Part shown: one piece after another, positions 1 to 12,900 of the stretch | How positions within the stretch are numbered: position 1 is the stretch's first letter | Layout: each line of letters begins with the position of its first letter | Assembly (NCBI RefSeq): GCF_024166365.1 | Contig: NC_064837.1 | Span: forward strand, 79,479,553-79,543,552 | DNA length: 64,000 bases | From: Elephas maximus indicus | Taxonomy: Eukaryota; Chordata; Mammalia; Proboscidea; Elephantidae | Direction of reading: 5' to 3' | Translations under genes and position numbers: made by a program | The notes under the pieces: model-generated | Told to the model about the DNA's origin: nothing | The model's database searches: none | Seen by the model: the letters and a program-made list of their open reading frames with translations, nothing else

Positions 1-142
1 CCAAAGCCTATGCTTTTAACATCCACATTTCACCACCTTCCTTTTGTTCCCCCACTGCCACTTACGTCCACACGCACTTCAGCACATTCCAAAACACTTC
101 TGTATCCGGTAGCCACTGGCACCTCGGAATAATTTTTATGCC

Positions 143-345
143 TTAAAAGCATGAATGAGACTGCCAGAGTTTAAATCTCAGCTTTGCCACTTAATGTGTG
201 ACTTTAAGTTGCTTAATCTCTCTCCGTCTCAGTTTCCCCATCATAAGATTGCTGTAAAGATTAAGTGAGATAATATATGTAAAGTGTTTGGAACAGGGTC
301 TGCACATAGGAAGAGTGCTGTAAATGTTTCTTCTTCTTCTTCCTC
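143..345 (+). repeat. MIR SINE fragment
   Basis: The segment follows the MIR core: a loss-of-function tRNA-like start, then 'cttaatctctctccgtctcagtttcccca'-like wording, a 'gtaaagattaagtgagataat' stretch and a 3' part about counts and intervals ('gtaaagtgtttggaacagggt'). It is old and diverged. There is no coding content. Confidence 0.8.
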
Positions 346-1246
346 CATGTTAAAGGTAAAGAAATTGACTGAGGGCAGTGAAGCAATTTGAGCAAAGTCA
401 TAAAGCTCATAAGGGATAGAGCTGAAAGTTGACCCCAGTCTCCTGAGTCCAAAACCCAAGCTCTTGCTGTTCCACCATGCTGGCCTTATCATCTCTGTAT
501 AGCCCATTCTCCATGGGCAGCCAGAATAATCTTTTAAAGATATGAATCATTTCTAGAAAAAAATGATTTCTGGCTATAGGGAGCCTGGTTTTATTTAAAT
601 ATTTTTAAATTGTATGCTGGACATTGTGGATGTTATGTTATAGGAAATCTGGATTTTTTTTTTAATCTTCTGATAAAGAATGTTGGCTTTTGTACTAACA
701 GGCAGTTAAATTACCGGTGGATCATCTTGATCCTGTGGAAGGATTGGTTTTAGGATCTGTTAGGTTGGGGTTGTTTTAGTTTTGCCTTTAGTCCCAGGGT
801 GTGTTCCTCAGCATTGGATTTAGTCATAAGGTGAGGCTCTTCAAGGTTTCAAAGGAGAACCTGAAGCAATTACCAATCCCCTGTAACTTGGTGAGTTCGA
901 ATTTCAAGCTGTTTCCTCAACAGCAGGCAGCAACTGGAATCTCTTCTCTCAAATGCTGTTTCTTGCTGGGTTCTTTAGGTTCTTACTCTGCATGCATGGC
1001 GTCACCAAAGACTAGAGGAGAATTTGTAACAGGATATCTCTTTGGCTCTTTCCTTTCTGGAATTTTCTCTCTCAATTTCTAACATTTCTGGTAGCCCCAA
1101 ACTCTGACTTCTCTTTCTTCAGACCAGTAAAACTGCCACTTTCTGTTTGTGCTCCTCAGATTGGGCAGTGCTCTCTGGGGGAAAAGCCAGTTAAATGTGA
1201 TGCTCGCCTAGTTTCCTTCCCATCTTTCAAGGACTCTTTCTTCCCC
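346..1246. other. No gene seen; unique or unrecognised sequence
   Basis: AT-rich sequence with short T tracts and no long open frame with coding character. The open frames here are short and have no recognisable domain. I see no convincing repeat family. Confidence 0.5.
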
Positions 1247-1260
1247 AGCATCTGCCTGCT

Positions 1261-1797
1261 TTTTTTTTTCCCCCCTTTTTGGTGAAAATATACACAACCA
1301 AACATACACCCATTGAACAACTTTTACATGTATAGTTCATTGACAATGGTTACATACTTCACATTGTGTCACCATTCTTCCTATCTCTGCCCATATTGTT
1401 TCACCATTGTTAACACTCTGTCCCTTAAATTCTCCTTTGTTTTAGGGTTACTGTCTTCCATTTAATCTCGTATAGATAATTCTTTAAGAGTGCAATGCTC
1501 ATGGCGAACATTCTTTATTAAATGAGCTAGTTGTTTAGTTTAAAGATGACTTCATGGTTCATGGGATAGTTTCAGTTCAAGGCTTAAACGTTTTCAGGCA
1601 ACAGATTCAGGGGTTCCTCCAGTCTCAGTGTATACAGTAAAAGTGGCTTCCAATAAGAATTTGAAGTTCTGTTCCACATTTTTTCCTCCTTTTGATCAAG
1701 ATGCAACTGTTGGGTTCTTGATCAAAACATTCAGTAATGGTAGCCAGGCACCCTCCATCTCTTCTGATCTCATCGCAAAGAAGTTAGTAGTCCATGG
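1261..1797 (-). mobile_element. 5'-truncated L1 3' end, antisense, with target-site duplication
   Basis: A poly-T run at 1261 starts the inserted piece, so the element lies on the minus strand. The duplicated target 'agcatctgcctgcttt' is present at 1247-1262 and again at 1798-1813. Read on the minus strand, the insert matches the L1 3'UTR seen at 21700-21900 (the 'ggtgcctggctaccat' and 'ctgagactggaggaac' stretches). It is a close relative of the copy at 36163-36678. Only 3'UTR is present and there is no ORF2. Confidence 0.85.
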
Positions 1798-1984
1798 AGC
1801 ATCTGCCTGCTTTTGATTGACCGCCAGTGCCATCAAGCCACTGTATTTTATATATTATCCTGAGTCTATAAGCATTCTTAGCCAGAGAGTTAGTTTGATT
1901 CAAGGTACTCTGCCATTTCTAGAACTAGAACTCGTTATCAGACATGTTCTTGTTTATTTTCCATGTCTCTTCTCTACTTCACAA

Positions 1985-2100
1985 GCTCCTTGAGGACTTT
2001 CTCTGTCTTGTTCACCACTATATGCCCAGTAGATGTAACTCAGCCTGACACACAGTAGTGCTTAGTCAATACTAAATGAACACATGAATGAATCTCATGA
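1985..2100 (+). repeat. L2 LINE 3' end fragment
   Basis: It has the typical L2 tail wording: 'agctccttgaggactttctctgtcttgttcacc', a 'tgcccagtag' stretch, and a closing 'atgaacacatgaatgaatc'. Old, short and non-coding. Confidence 0.7.
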
Positions 2101-2790
2101 ATACATGACAATCACAACCAACCAGCCCATCTTTCTGCTGCTTGTCTCACCTGCCAGCTTAAATTTTTGAAAACACGGTGCCCACAGCTTCTTTCACTAA
2201 GTGCTCATAACACCACTGGTATGATAGTGGGTGGGGTAGGAACTCTGGTCCCTCTACCCTCTGGCAGCATCGGGACTGGGCTCCTGTCTGGGCAGGAGAC
2301 AGGTAAGCTTCCTGAAGGACCACTAGGGCAACTGTCATAGCTAATCCTGCTTCCCCGCCCATCTCTGGGCACCCTCCCCTCAACCTGCTCCTTCTGTTCC
2401 AACTGCTGTCCAGGATTTGACTCAGAATTGCCTGAATTTCCCTTAAGGACTGCATGTTTGATTATCAGAAACTCCATTCCTGAAGGACAATCAGTAGTAA
2501 CAGAAAGTGGCCCTTGTCAGGGGGTAGGGAAAGGCCTGGAACCCAAAAATGGAAAAAAAAAAAAATTGCTTGCTTTTATACATGCTTCTCAGAGATAGGT
2601 CTGGACAATGCAGCTCAAGACTTCATAGGAGCCTGCAGCAGCCCAAGGGGAACAAGTCTTCCCTTCCTCCCCAATCAGAAAATCCACACATGGGCTAATC
2701 AATTCCAGTTGGTCTGTAACATCTGTAACAAATGGCAAATGAAGAGTCCTAAATAGAATCATGTTAATCAGGAGAGGCCAATCAGGATCA
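2101..2790. other. No gene seen
   Basis: Mixed-composition sequence with an A13 run near 2554. Open frames of up to 98 codons occur on both strands with no domain, no splice context and no codon signature, so I treat them as chance. Confidence 0.5.
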
Positions 2791-2794
2791 GGCT

Positions 2795-2920
2795 AAATGC
2801 CCCTTACTTGACAGATGAGGACACTGAGGCCCAGAGAGGGGAGGATTTTCTCTGTCACATGAGGCATGGCTGCAAGGCCCCTCCTCCCTCTGATGTCCTA
2901 GGTTCTGGGTTCAAATCCAC
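2795..2920 (-). repeat. MIR fragment (antisense)
   Basis: Contains the reverse MIR core 'gacagatgaggacactgaggcccagagagg' followed by 'gttctgggttcaaatcc'. Confidence 0.7.
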
Positions 2921-3759
2921 ATTTCTTCCTGGCACTCTTGCTGTATGCAAGGCATGTTCCAGAACCTGGGGCCACGAGGAAACACACAGTGCCATCCCTG
3001 CTTTCATGGGATTTATAATCTAACTAGAGAAGAACAGGGGGTTTGGACACAGCAGGAGATGAGGGCAAATAAGCCCTTAAAATCCTAGGTGTATGAGGGT
3101 GTAGAAGGGTGCCCTGTGCCCTCCAGGGACAGGGAGACTCTGTTTGCACAGAGATCTGAAGACACTTGAGAATCTGAAGGAGGCAGAGTGAAGAATACAG
3201 GCTACATAGCTGCCTTGGCAGCAAATGATAAGAGAATAAGTAATTTGGGGGCAGAGAAGGCCTGCAAGAGAGGTACAAAGCAAAGGAGAGGCAGAAGGGA
3301 ATTCTCCTAAGTGGATCCCAGGGACTCTGCTGAGCTAGGGACAAGGGGACCCTCAGGAGGACAGTTTCCACCCAAAGTTGAGGGCCAGGCCTTGGCCATC
3401 ATAGAAAGAAGGGCCCAATGGAGGGAGAGAGCAAAGTCAGCCTTGGCTGAGCTGGAAATGCTAAGGAAGGGGAGAGGGAAGGGAATGAGGTGTTTTAAGA
3501 ACTGATCTGTGTTCTTTGCATATGTGATCTCACTCAGCACATGAGGCAGGCAGAGGGAGCTCAAAGTGCACAGTTCTGATGCCCCCATCCTGAAAATATG
3601 TCCCCAAGCTTACCCACCCTTCAAGCTCCTCTCCACATGCCCAGGGGCATCAGGTGTCAGTGCAGAGAATGAAAGTACCCACCTCACAGGGCGCCCACCT
3701 CACTAGGATCTTGGTAATGTCCTTTTTTATTGTCCTCACCAAGGACAAAGATGACCTTT

Positions 3760-4060
3760 TGTATTTTGCTGGCATTCTTATACTATGCCCAACACAATGC
3801 TGTGCATCAAGATGTGAGTCAATATGTACTTGCTCAGTGAATGAATGAATGAAGCTGACAGGGAACTGTACATTGAGTACCAACTGGGTATGATTCACTC
3901 ATTCATTCAACAAATATGTATTGAGTATCTCATAGATATCAGGCATGGTGCTAAGCACTGAGGGCATAGAGGTGAACAGTATAGACACGATCCCTGTCCT
4001 TATTACCATATGGTCTGGTGGGGCACTGGGCTCTACACCAAAGACATGAAGAAGAATAAC
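3760..4060. repeat. Two L2 3' tails in tail-to-tail arrangement
   Basis: The left piece (about 3760-3853) ends with 'gctcagtgaatgaatgaatg' in the plus orientation. The right piece (about 3895-4060) begins 'attcactcattcattcaacaaat' and continues 'caggcatggtgctaagcactg', which is the minus orientation of L2. Their tails face each other across about 40 bp. Confidence 0.7.
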
Positions 4061-4965
4061 ACTATCCTTGTTCTCACTTAGCTGCCCATAGTCTCTGGCC
4101 TTTACTTTCCCAGCAAACTAATCATCCTCTTCTTATCATATATGCCCTGCAACTGTGGCTATGTGCGTGGGCATATGGCTCACTCTTGGCCTGGAATACA
4201 GACAATTGCTTTTTCTGCTGAGACTGCTAAACTGGGGCTGTCAGTGGCCATGTTCCCTACCATGAAGAAAAGACCTCTTTGCTGTAGGCAAGAATGGGAA
4301 TATAAGAAGCAGAGATGAACAGAATTGAGAGATGGGAGGAGAGGAAATGAGTCTTGGTGGAATTCAAATCCCAGTCCCTGTCCCTGAGTTCCTAAAGCTT
4401 TTCCCTCCATTCTGTGAATCACCCAGGACCCTTGCAGCCTCAAGGGCTCCTACATTCCCTTTCTGCGTTGAATTTCTGTCCCGTGTAACCAAAACAATTC
4501 TGATAAACACACAGACCCATATCTTGGCGCCCAAGCATTTTTCATAGTCCTGACCACTGGCCCTTTCTCCTTATTTCCCTGGAGGCTGAAGCTCCAGGAA
4601 CACCTTTGACCCATCAGACTAGTAGTGAGATTCTTGGGCCTGTTGTAACATCTGGGTGTCCTCAGAGGAAATGGAAGGAGGCCGGATCTCCCGACCACCC
4701 TCCTTATTACCATCCTGACTACTCTACCTTGTGCTCTCTTGCCCCATGGAGATGACAAGCATTTATGAAGTGCTATGGACATTAAACAAGCCAGACAATA
4801 TGGCCTCTATTCTCATGGCATTTACAATGGGCAGAACTCATTAAGCAATTCATGAAAAAATTGCAAGCAATACATCATGTGTGCAAATGAGACTGTCAGA
4901 TCTATTTAAGACTACATGGTTGGGGTGAGGTTTTGGACAGAAATAGATCTTCCAGGTAACTGAAG
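4061..4965. other. No gene seen
   Basis: Unique-looking sequence. A 110-codon minus-strand open frame at 4450-4782 has no recognisable domain. I see no splice-site framed exon. Confidence 0.5.
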
Positions 4966-5160
4966 TGGAAACCCTGGTGGTGTAGTGGTTAAGTACTATG
5001 GCTGCTAACCAAAAAGGTTGGCAATTCGAATCCACCGGCTACTCCTTGGAAACTCAATGGGGCAATTCTACTCTGTCCTATAGGGTCGCTGTGAGTTGGA
5101 ATCAACTCGACGGCAATGGGTTTTTTTTTCTTTTTCTTTTTGATGGGTTTTTTTTTTTTT
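4966..5160 (+). mobile_element. AfroSINE (tRNA-derived SINE)
   Basis: Head 'gaaaccctggtggtgtagtggttaag' (A-box region) and B box 'caattcgaatccacc' reveal the tRNA origin. The body has 'ctctgtcctatagggtcgctgtgag' and 'caactcgacggcaatgggt', followed by T-rich tail sequence. The family is typical of Afrotheria and is thought to be mobilised by RTE-type LINEs. Confidence 0.9.
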
Positions 5161-6686
5161 TTAATTGTGATAGAAATCTTTTTTTTTTCTGATTTCCTCA
5201 AGCTATATTTCTTTATCATTCCCTAGATATAGTTATAACTACACTATTTTCTAATTACTGAATGCAACTTCATAGTGTTCTTTAAAAAAAAATTATTGTA
5301 TAGGAATGGTGGAATAGTCAGATGCTTCCTGTGGTCCCTCTTACAACAAAGATCTAAAAAAAGAAAAGAAAAGCAAGCAAATCAATTATATATGACAATC
5401 TAGGAGCCCTGAACATCAAAGAAAATTTGAGGAGTCAGACAGAGCAGCAGGAGGAGGAGAGACAGTTCAGAAGCAGCAAGGATTTGCAAGACCTGAGCTG
5501 GCCAGCACTCTGCAGCCTGGATCGGCTGGCATGCGTGGGCTGAGGCATGCAGTAGCACTTGGTATGAGTTTTCCACATTGGGAGAAACCGAGCAGTGGAG
5601 ATTCTGCATAAGCTCCCAGAGCTGGGGGAAGTGGCACTGGATCTGTGAAAGTTAACTGCAAGCATCTAACCTACTGCATGGGATCAAAACAACCCTTCCC
5701 AATTTGGAAGTGCCTCTCTCCCCTTCACCCACTCCCTCCCCACTCTGCTCTGGTCAGAGTCCAGCTTCAGAGATTGCCCCTGGGCCAGAAGTGGGACCCA
5801 CTGCATGCCCTGAGCTAGTCTTTCAGCTTTGGAGAGGGAAAAAATAAACAAATAGCAAACAGGAAAAAATCATCTGCCAGCTCCCCTAAGCTGGGACTTC
5901 AGGGCAGGCTTAGCCCCTTTGCATAGGCACAGGCATAAGGGGTCCATGGACTTCAAATGCCTCACACCCCTGCCTAGACCCATGTGGGCCCATTTCCACA
6001 GTGTAGGCCCTCATTAGTATGGTATGACAGGATATATATCTGAAGTGTATTTTCAACTGCAACAGCTAAGGGGGAGTGGCAGACCCGTGACATTTGACAC
6101 TGCCCTACCCATTAAGCAGAGTCCTCACCTACCCACATCAGGGGCCTGAGGACTGGTGGCTGTACCCACTCCACCTAGCCACCCATGACAGGGGTCTGAG
6201 AATAAGTGGTGCCTCTAAGTCCTTACAGCCAACAGCACTGGGTGCCCAAAGTCTGGCTGCAAAATCCACCCACCTACATGCCTTAGGGTACAGGGACACA
6301 CCTTCCACCCAAGCACTCAGGGACATCCATCAGCTCCCTACTTTGCTTAGCACGTAAACCCCTCCTGCAGCCAGATACCTGTGTCTGCTCCAAACACCCT
6401 TATGTAGCCCTGCCCATTTAGGACTGCAGATGAGAGCCTGCACCACACACTCAGTGACTGATGACCTGGACACCTGAACTGAATCCACACAGAAAAGTAA
6501 ATGGACTTCTGAGCTCACATACCTAGTAGTAGCTCTAACCACCTGGTGACAGGACATGAGAGCTTGAAAGATGCCAATAATCAAAGTATCTCACATGACC
6601 AGCCTTCTTGGGCACACTGAAACAAAACAAAATAAGAAGCAAACATAAATAAAACTAAATAAATAAATAATTATTATAACTTATCG

Positions 6687-7710
6687 ATGACTCAGAGACA
6701 ACAGTCAGCATCAAATCACATAAAGGGGCAGGTCATGATGGCTTCAGCAAGCAACCAAAACAAAGAACCAGGAAACCTCCTGGTGGAAAAGAAGGTCTTG
6801 GAATTACTGGAGGTAGAATTCAAAAGATTAATATACAGAGCTCTTCAAAACCTCAGAAAGGAGATCAGGCAAAATGCACACCAAGCCAAGGAACACACAG
6901 AAAAAGCAATACAGGAATTTAAGAAGGTTATACAAGAACAAAATGACAAATTTAACAGGCTGTAAGAATCCATAGACAGCAAATAGAAATCCAAAAGGTT
7001 AACAATAAAATTTCAGAATTAGGTAACACAATAGAAAGTCATAGGAGCAGAATTGAGGTGTTGGAAATCAGAATTAGTGAGACTGAAGATAAAGTACTTG
7101 ACACAAATTTGAGGAAAAATCAGATAAAAATTAAAAAAATGAAGAAACCCTAAGAATTATGTGGGACACTAACAAGAAGAATAACCTGCGAGTGACTGGA
7201 GTACCAGAATGGGGGGGGGGTGGTGGAAAGGGGGAAGGAATAACAAAAAATACAGACAGTATTGTTGAAGATTTGTTGGCAGAAAACGTCCCTGATATGG
7301 TGAAAGACAAGAAGATATCTATTCAAGAAGCTCATTGAACCCCACACAAAATAGATCCGAAAAGAGAATCACCGAGACGTATTATAATGAAATTTGCCAA
7401 AACCAAAGATAAACAGTTTTAAGAGTGACTAGGGATAAATGAAAACTCATCTACAAAGGAGAGTCAAGAAGACTAAACTCTGACTACTTAGCAGAAACCA
7501 TGCATACAAGAAGGCAGTGGGATGACATATATAATGCACTGAAGGAAAAAAAACTGCCAGCCAAGAATTATATATCCAGCAAAACTGTCTCTCAAATATG
7601 ATGATGAAATTGGGGCATTTTGAGGTAAACGGAAGTTAAGGGAGTTTGTGAAAACCAAACCAAAATTATAAGAAATACTAAAGGGAGTCTTCTGGTTAGG
7701 GAATCAATAA
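6687..7710 (+). pseudogene. L1 ORF1 remnant (copy A)
   Basis: ORF1p is the RNA-binding trimeric chaperone of L1. The ATG at 6687 is equivalent to the ORF1 starts at 13230 and 27678 and is followed by a degenerate N-terminus and a coiled-coil region. The first open piece ends at 6965. After that, stops and frameshifts break the frame, but the RRM and C-terminal regions can still be followed at DNA level to the stop TAA at 7708-7710, which has the same context ('caataatatcag') as in the young copies. A G10 run near 7211 is one disrupted site. Confidence 0.85.
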
Positions 7711-8165
7711 TATCAGGTAACAACTCAAGACTAGAACATAGGACAGAACAACCAGATATCAACCAGATAGGGAAGTCACAAAAATAAGTCAAAGATAAAA
7801 CACAGAAAATAGGGAAACAGAGACGTAGATATGTAAAAGATGACAACATTAAAACAAGAAAGAGGGACTAAACACTGTGGTCATAGAACTTTCTTTTGGA
7901 GAGGCAGTTAAGGCGATATCAAAAGATAAAAGATGGGTTTAAACTTAGAAAAATAGAGGTAAATTTTAAGGTTAAAAACAAATGAACCTAACATTCCTAC
8001 ACATCAAAATAAACAAAAGAAAAACATAAAGACTCAGCAAACACAAAATCAACAGCAATGAAAAAGATGAACAGAAAATACATAACGAAAAACAACTGAG
8101 CACAGAAAATTAAGTGGAGCAAAGAAACTGTCAATAACACATACAGACACACACGAAACATCAAA

Positions 8166-11100
8166 ATGATAGCACCAAATTATACCTATCAATAATTACA
8201 CTGAATGTAAATGGACTAAATGCACCAGTAAAGAGACAGAGAGTGGTAGAATGGCTAAAAAAAAAAAAAAAAAATACAGTCTGTCTATATGCTGCCTACA
8301 AGAGACCTTAGACTCAAAGACACAAACAAACTAAAACTCAAAAGAATGGAAAAAATATATATCAAGCAAACAGCAATCAAAAAAAGAGCAGGAGTGGAAA
8401 TATTAATCTCTGACAAAACAGACTTTAAAGCAAAATCCACCACAAAGAATAAGGAAGACACTATATAATAATTAAAGGGTCAATACACCAGGAGGACATA
8501 GCCATAATAAATACGCACCCAATGACAGAGCTCCAAAATACATATAACAATCTCTAATGGCACTGAAAAGAGAAATAGCTCCAAATAATAGGAGGAGACT
8601 TCAACACACCACTTTTGGTGAAGGACAGAACATCCAGAAAGAAGCTCCATAAAGACATAGAAGATCTAAATGCCACAATCAACCAATTTGATCTTATAGA
8701 CATATACAGAGCATTCCACCCAACAGCAGCCCAGCATAATTTCTTTTCCAACGCACATGGAACATTCTCCAGAATAGACCACACGTTAGGCCACAAAACA
8801 AGCCTTAACATACTCCAAAATGTTGAAATATTACAAAGTATCTTTTCTGACCACAAAGCCATAAAAGTAGAAATCAATAACAGAAAAATCAAGGAAAAAA
8901 AATTAAATACATGGAAACTGAACAACACCATTGTCATGGATTGAATTCCCGCCCCCCCCAAATATTTGTCAACTTGGTTAGGCCATGATTCCCAGTATTG
9001 TGTGTTTGTCCCCATTTTGTGATTGTAATTTTATGTTAAAGAGGATTATGGTGGGATTGTAACATCCTTACTAAGGTCACATCCCTGATCTAATGTAAAG
9101 GGAGTTTCCCTGGGGCATGGCCTGCACCACCTCTTGTCTTACAAGAGATGAAAGAAAAGGGAAGCAAGTAGAAAGTGAGGGACCTCATACCACCAAGAAA
9201 GCAGTGCCAGGAGCAGAGTGGGTCCTTTGGACCTGGGGTTCCTGTGCAGAGAAGCTCCTAGCTCTGGGGAAGATTGATGACAAGGACCTTCCTCCAGAGC
9301 TGACAGAGAGAGAAAGCCTTCCCCTGGAGCTGATGTCCTGAATTTGGACTTGTAGCCTACTAGACTGTGAGAAAATAAATTTCTCTTTGTTAAAGCCATC
9401 CACATGTGGCATTTCTGTTATGGTAGCACTAAATGACTAAGACAAGCTTGCTCAAAAACTACTGCACTATAGAAGAAATCCAGGATGGAATAAAGAAATT
9501 CTTAGAATCAAATGAGAATGAAAGCACATCCTTCCAGAGCCTTTGGGACACAGCAAAAGCAGTGCTCAGAGGTCAATTCATACTAATAAATGCACACATT
9601 CAAAAACAAGAAAGGGCCAAAATAAAAACATTAACCCTACAACTCGAACAAGAAGAAAGAGAACAGCAAAAGAAGCCCTCAGCAACAGAAGAAACGGAAT
9701 AATAAAATTAAAGCAGAAATAAATGAAATAGAGAATAGAAGAACAACTGAAAGAGCTAACAAGACCAAAAGTTGGTTCCTTGAAAAGATCAACAAAATCA
9801 ATAAACTGACAAAAGAAAACCAGGAGAGGAAGCAAATAGCCATTATAAGAAATGAGATGGATGATATCACAAGATATGCACAACAGACTCAACTGAATTT
9901 AAAAGAATCACATAGAAGAATACTATGAAAAATTGTACTCCAACAAATTTGAAAACCTAGAGGGGGTGGACAAATTTTTGAAACACACTACCTACTGCAA
10001 CTAACACAAACCAATGTAGAAAAACTAGATACATTTATAACAAAAGAATAGATTGAAGAGATAATAATAATAAAACCCCCAACAACAACAACAAAAACCC
10101 TGACCCTGAGAGCTTCACTGGAGAATTCTACCAAACTTTCAGAGAAGAGTTAACACCACTACTATTAAAGGTATTTATGAGTGCAGAAAAGGACGGAATA
10201 TTCCTGAACTCATTCTATGAAGCCAGCATAACCCTGATACCAAAACTAGGCAAAAACACCACAAAAAAGAGGATCACAGACCAATATCCCCCATGAACAC
10301 AGATGCAAAAATCCTCAACAAAATTCTAGCCAATAGAATTCAACATCTCAAAACAATAATTCACCATGACCAAGTGGGATTCATACCAGATATACAGGAA
10401 TAGTTCAACATTAGAAAAACAATCAACATGATCCATCATATAAATAAAAGATACTAAACACATGCAGAAAAACCTTTAGACAAAGTCCAACACCCATTCA
10501 TGATAAAAACTCTCAGAAAAATAGGAATGGGGGGAAATTCCTCAACATAATAAAGGGCATTTATACAAAGCCAACGTCATTCCAAATGAAGAGAGTTTGA
10601 AAGCATTTCCCTTGAGAACAGGAACCAGACAAGGATGCCCTTTATCACCACTCTTATTCAACATTGTACTGGAGGTCCTTGCCAGAGCAATAAGGCAAGA
10701 AAAAGAAATAAAGGGCATCCAGATTGACAAAGAAGAAGTAAAAGTATCCCTGTTTGCAGATGATATGCTCTTATACACAGAAAACTCCAAAGAATTCAAA
10801 AGAAAACTACTAGAACAAATAGAACATTTCAGCAAAGTGTTAGGATACAAGATAAGCATACAAAAATCAGTTGGATTCCTCTACACCAACAAAGAGAACA
10901 TCAAAGAGGAAGCCATTAAATCAATACCATTTACAACAGCCTTCAAGAAGATAAAATACTTAGGAATAAATCTAACCAGAGACATAAAAGCCCTATACAA
11001 AGAAAACTACAAGACACTACTGCAATAAACCAAAAGAGACTTACATAAGTGGAAAAACATACCATGCTCATGGATAGGAAGACTCAACATTGTGACAATA

Positions 11101-12483
11101 TCAATTCTACCCAAAGCGATCTACAGATAACAATACAATCCTGATCCAAATTCCAATCACATTTTTTAATAAGATGGAGAAACAAATCACCAATTTCATA
11201 TGGAAAGGGAAAAGGCCCTGGATAAGGAATGCATTTCTGAAGAAGAAGAACGAAGTGGGAGACCTCACACTATCTGATTTTAGAACCTATTATGCTGCCA
11301 TGGTAGTCAAAACAGCCTGGTACTGGCACAACAACAGATACATAGACCAACAGAACAGAATTGAGAATCCAGATGTAAATCCATTCACTTATGAGCAGCT
11401 AATATTTGACAAAGTCCCGAAGTCTGTTAATGGGGAAAAGACAGTCTCTTTAACAAATGGTGCTGGCATAACTGGATATCCATCTGCAAAAAAATGAAGC
11501 AAGACTCATACCTCACACCATGCACAAAAAAAAAAAAACTCAAAATGAATCAAAGACTTAAATATAAAATCTAAAACAATAAAGATCAAGGAAGAAAAAA
11601 TAGGGACAATGCTAGGAGCCCTAATACAGGGCATAAACAGAATACAGAACATAATTAACAATGCACAAACACCAGAAGAGAAAGTAGATAACTGGGAGCT
11701 CCTAAAAATCAAACACTTATGTTCATCCAAAGACTTCACCAGAACAGTAAAAAGACAACCTACAGACTGGAAAAAAATTTTGGCTACGACTTATCTGATA
11801 AGGGTCTGATCTCTAAAATCTGCTAGACATTGCAAAACCTCAACAGCAAGAAGACAAATAACTCAACTAAAAAATGGGTGAAGGATATGAACAAGCATTT
11901 CACCAAAGAAGACATTCAGGTGGCTAACAGACACATGAGGAAATGCTCACGATCATTAGCCATTAGAGAAATGCAAATGAAAACTACAATGAGATACAAT
12001 CTCACCCCAACAAGGTTAGCACTAATCCAAAAAACACAAAATAATAAATGTTGGAGAGACTGTGGAGAGACTGGACCACTTATACACTGTTGGTGGGAAT
12101 GTAAAATGGTACAACCACTTTGGAAATCAAAGTGGTGCTTCCTTAAAAAGCTAGAAATAAAAGTATCATATGATCCAGCAATCCCACTCCTTGGCATATT
12201 TCCTAGAGAAATAAGAGCAGTCACATAAATAGATATATGCACACCCATATTCATTGCAGCACTGTTCACAATAGCAAAAAGACTAAAACAACCTAGGTGC
12301 CCATCAACAGGCAAATGGATAAACAAATTATGGTACATCCACACAATGGAATACTACACAACGATAAAGAACAATGATGAACCGGGAAAACATCTCACAA
12401 TATGGATTAATCTGGAAAGCATTATGCTGAGTGAAATTAGTCAGTTGCAAAAGAACAAATATTATATGAGACCACAATTATAA
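8166..12483 (+). pseudogene. L1 ORF2 remnant (copy A), split by an LTR
   Basis: The endonuclease part is recognisable before the LTR (8615-8931, including the 'SDHKAI' motif). After the LTR, the frame pieces at 9433-9702, 10597-11028 (with the reverse transcriptase FADD motif in '[12 protein letters not shown]') and 11174-12228 follow. The C-terminal zinc-knuckle region ('CWRDCGE...HCWWEC') is present near 12050-12110. Unlike L1 B and C, the codon after 'HTMEY' is TAC, so this older copy keeps the longer ORF2 tail up to TAA at 12481-12483. Numerous frameshifts make it non-functional. Confidence 0.88.
8932..9444 (+). mobile_element. Solo LTR, MaLR/MST-like, inserted in L1 copy A
   Basis: The 513-bp insert starts 'tgtcatggattgaatt' and ends 'gactaagaca' (TG...CA). 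It has the AATAAA signal in 'gagaaaataaatttctctttg' and the closing 'gccatccacatgtggcatttctgttatgg' wording typical of MaLR-type (MST/MLT) LTRs. It interrupts L1 ORF2 between 'gaacaacacc' and 'gctcaaaaact'. A full-length copy of the same family lies inverted at 34358-34869. I could not find a clean target-site duplication. Confidence 0.75.
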
Positions 12484-12555
12484 GAACTCAAGAAAAAACT
12501 TATACAAAGAAAACTACAATACACTTCTGCAAGAAACCAAAAGAGACCTACGTAA

Positions 12556-12900
12556 GTGGAAGAACATACCTTGCTCATGGATAGAAGACTTAACATTATA
12601 AAAACGTCTATTCTACCAAAAGTCATCTGTACATTTAATGCAATTCTGATCCAAATTCCATTGACATTCTATAATGAGATGGAGAAACAAATCACCAACT
12701 TCATATGGAAGGGAAAGAGGCCCCAGATAAGTAAAGCATTACGGAAAAAGAACAACAAGGTGGGAAGTTGGTACAACAACAGATACATAGACCAATGGAA
12801 GAGAATTGAGAATCCAGACATAAATCCACCCACATATGAGCAGTTGATATTTGACAAAGGCCCCCAAACAGTTAAACGGGGGAAAAGACAGTCCTTTTAA
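12556..12900 (+). pseudogene. L1 ORF2 fragment (copy A', part before L1 B)
   Basis: The open piece covers the region after the reverse transcriptase ('SILPKVICTFNAI', '[17 protein letters not shown]'), which in copy C is at roughly 31590-31900. An internal deletion removes the stretch between 'NNKVG' and 'WYNNRYIDQW'. It continues after the L1 B insertion at 19522. Confidence 0.82.

Larger units (their letters stand above)
5303..12499 (+). mobile_element. Old L1 LINE, near full length (copy A), interrupted by an LTR
   Basis: The 5' end at about 5303 aligns with the 5' ends of L1 B (12999) and C (26636): 'ccctcttacaacaaaga' and 'caatctaggagccctgaaca' are diverged forms of their first 100 bases. 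The 5'UTR runs to 6686, ORF1 remnants lie at 6687-7710, a spacer of about 455 bp follows, and ORF2 remnants run from 8166 to 12483. The LTR at 8932-9444 splits ORF2. The copy stops just past the ORF2 stop and joins directly to mid-ORF2 of another L1 at about 12500, so its 3'UTR is missing. Many frameshifts and stops show it is long dead. Confidence 0.9.

Noticed and set aside
8932-9444. 74-codon frame inside this insert
   Set aside because: The insert is an LTR; the frame has no family match and is non-coding.
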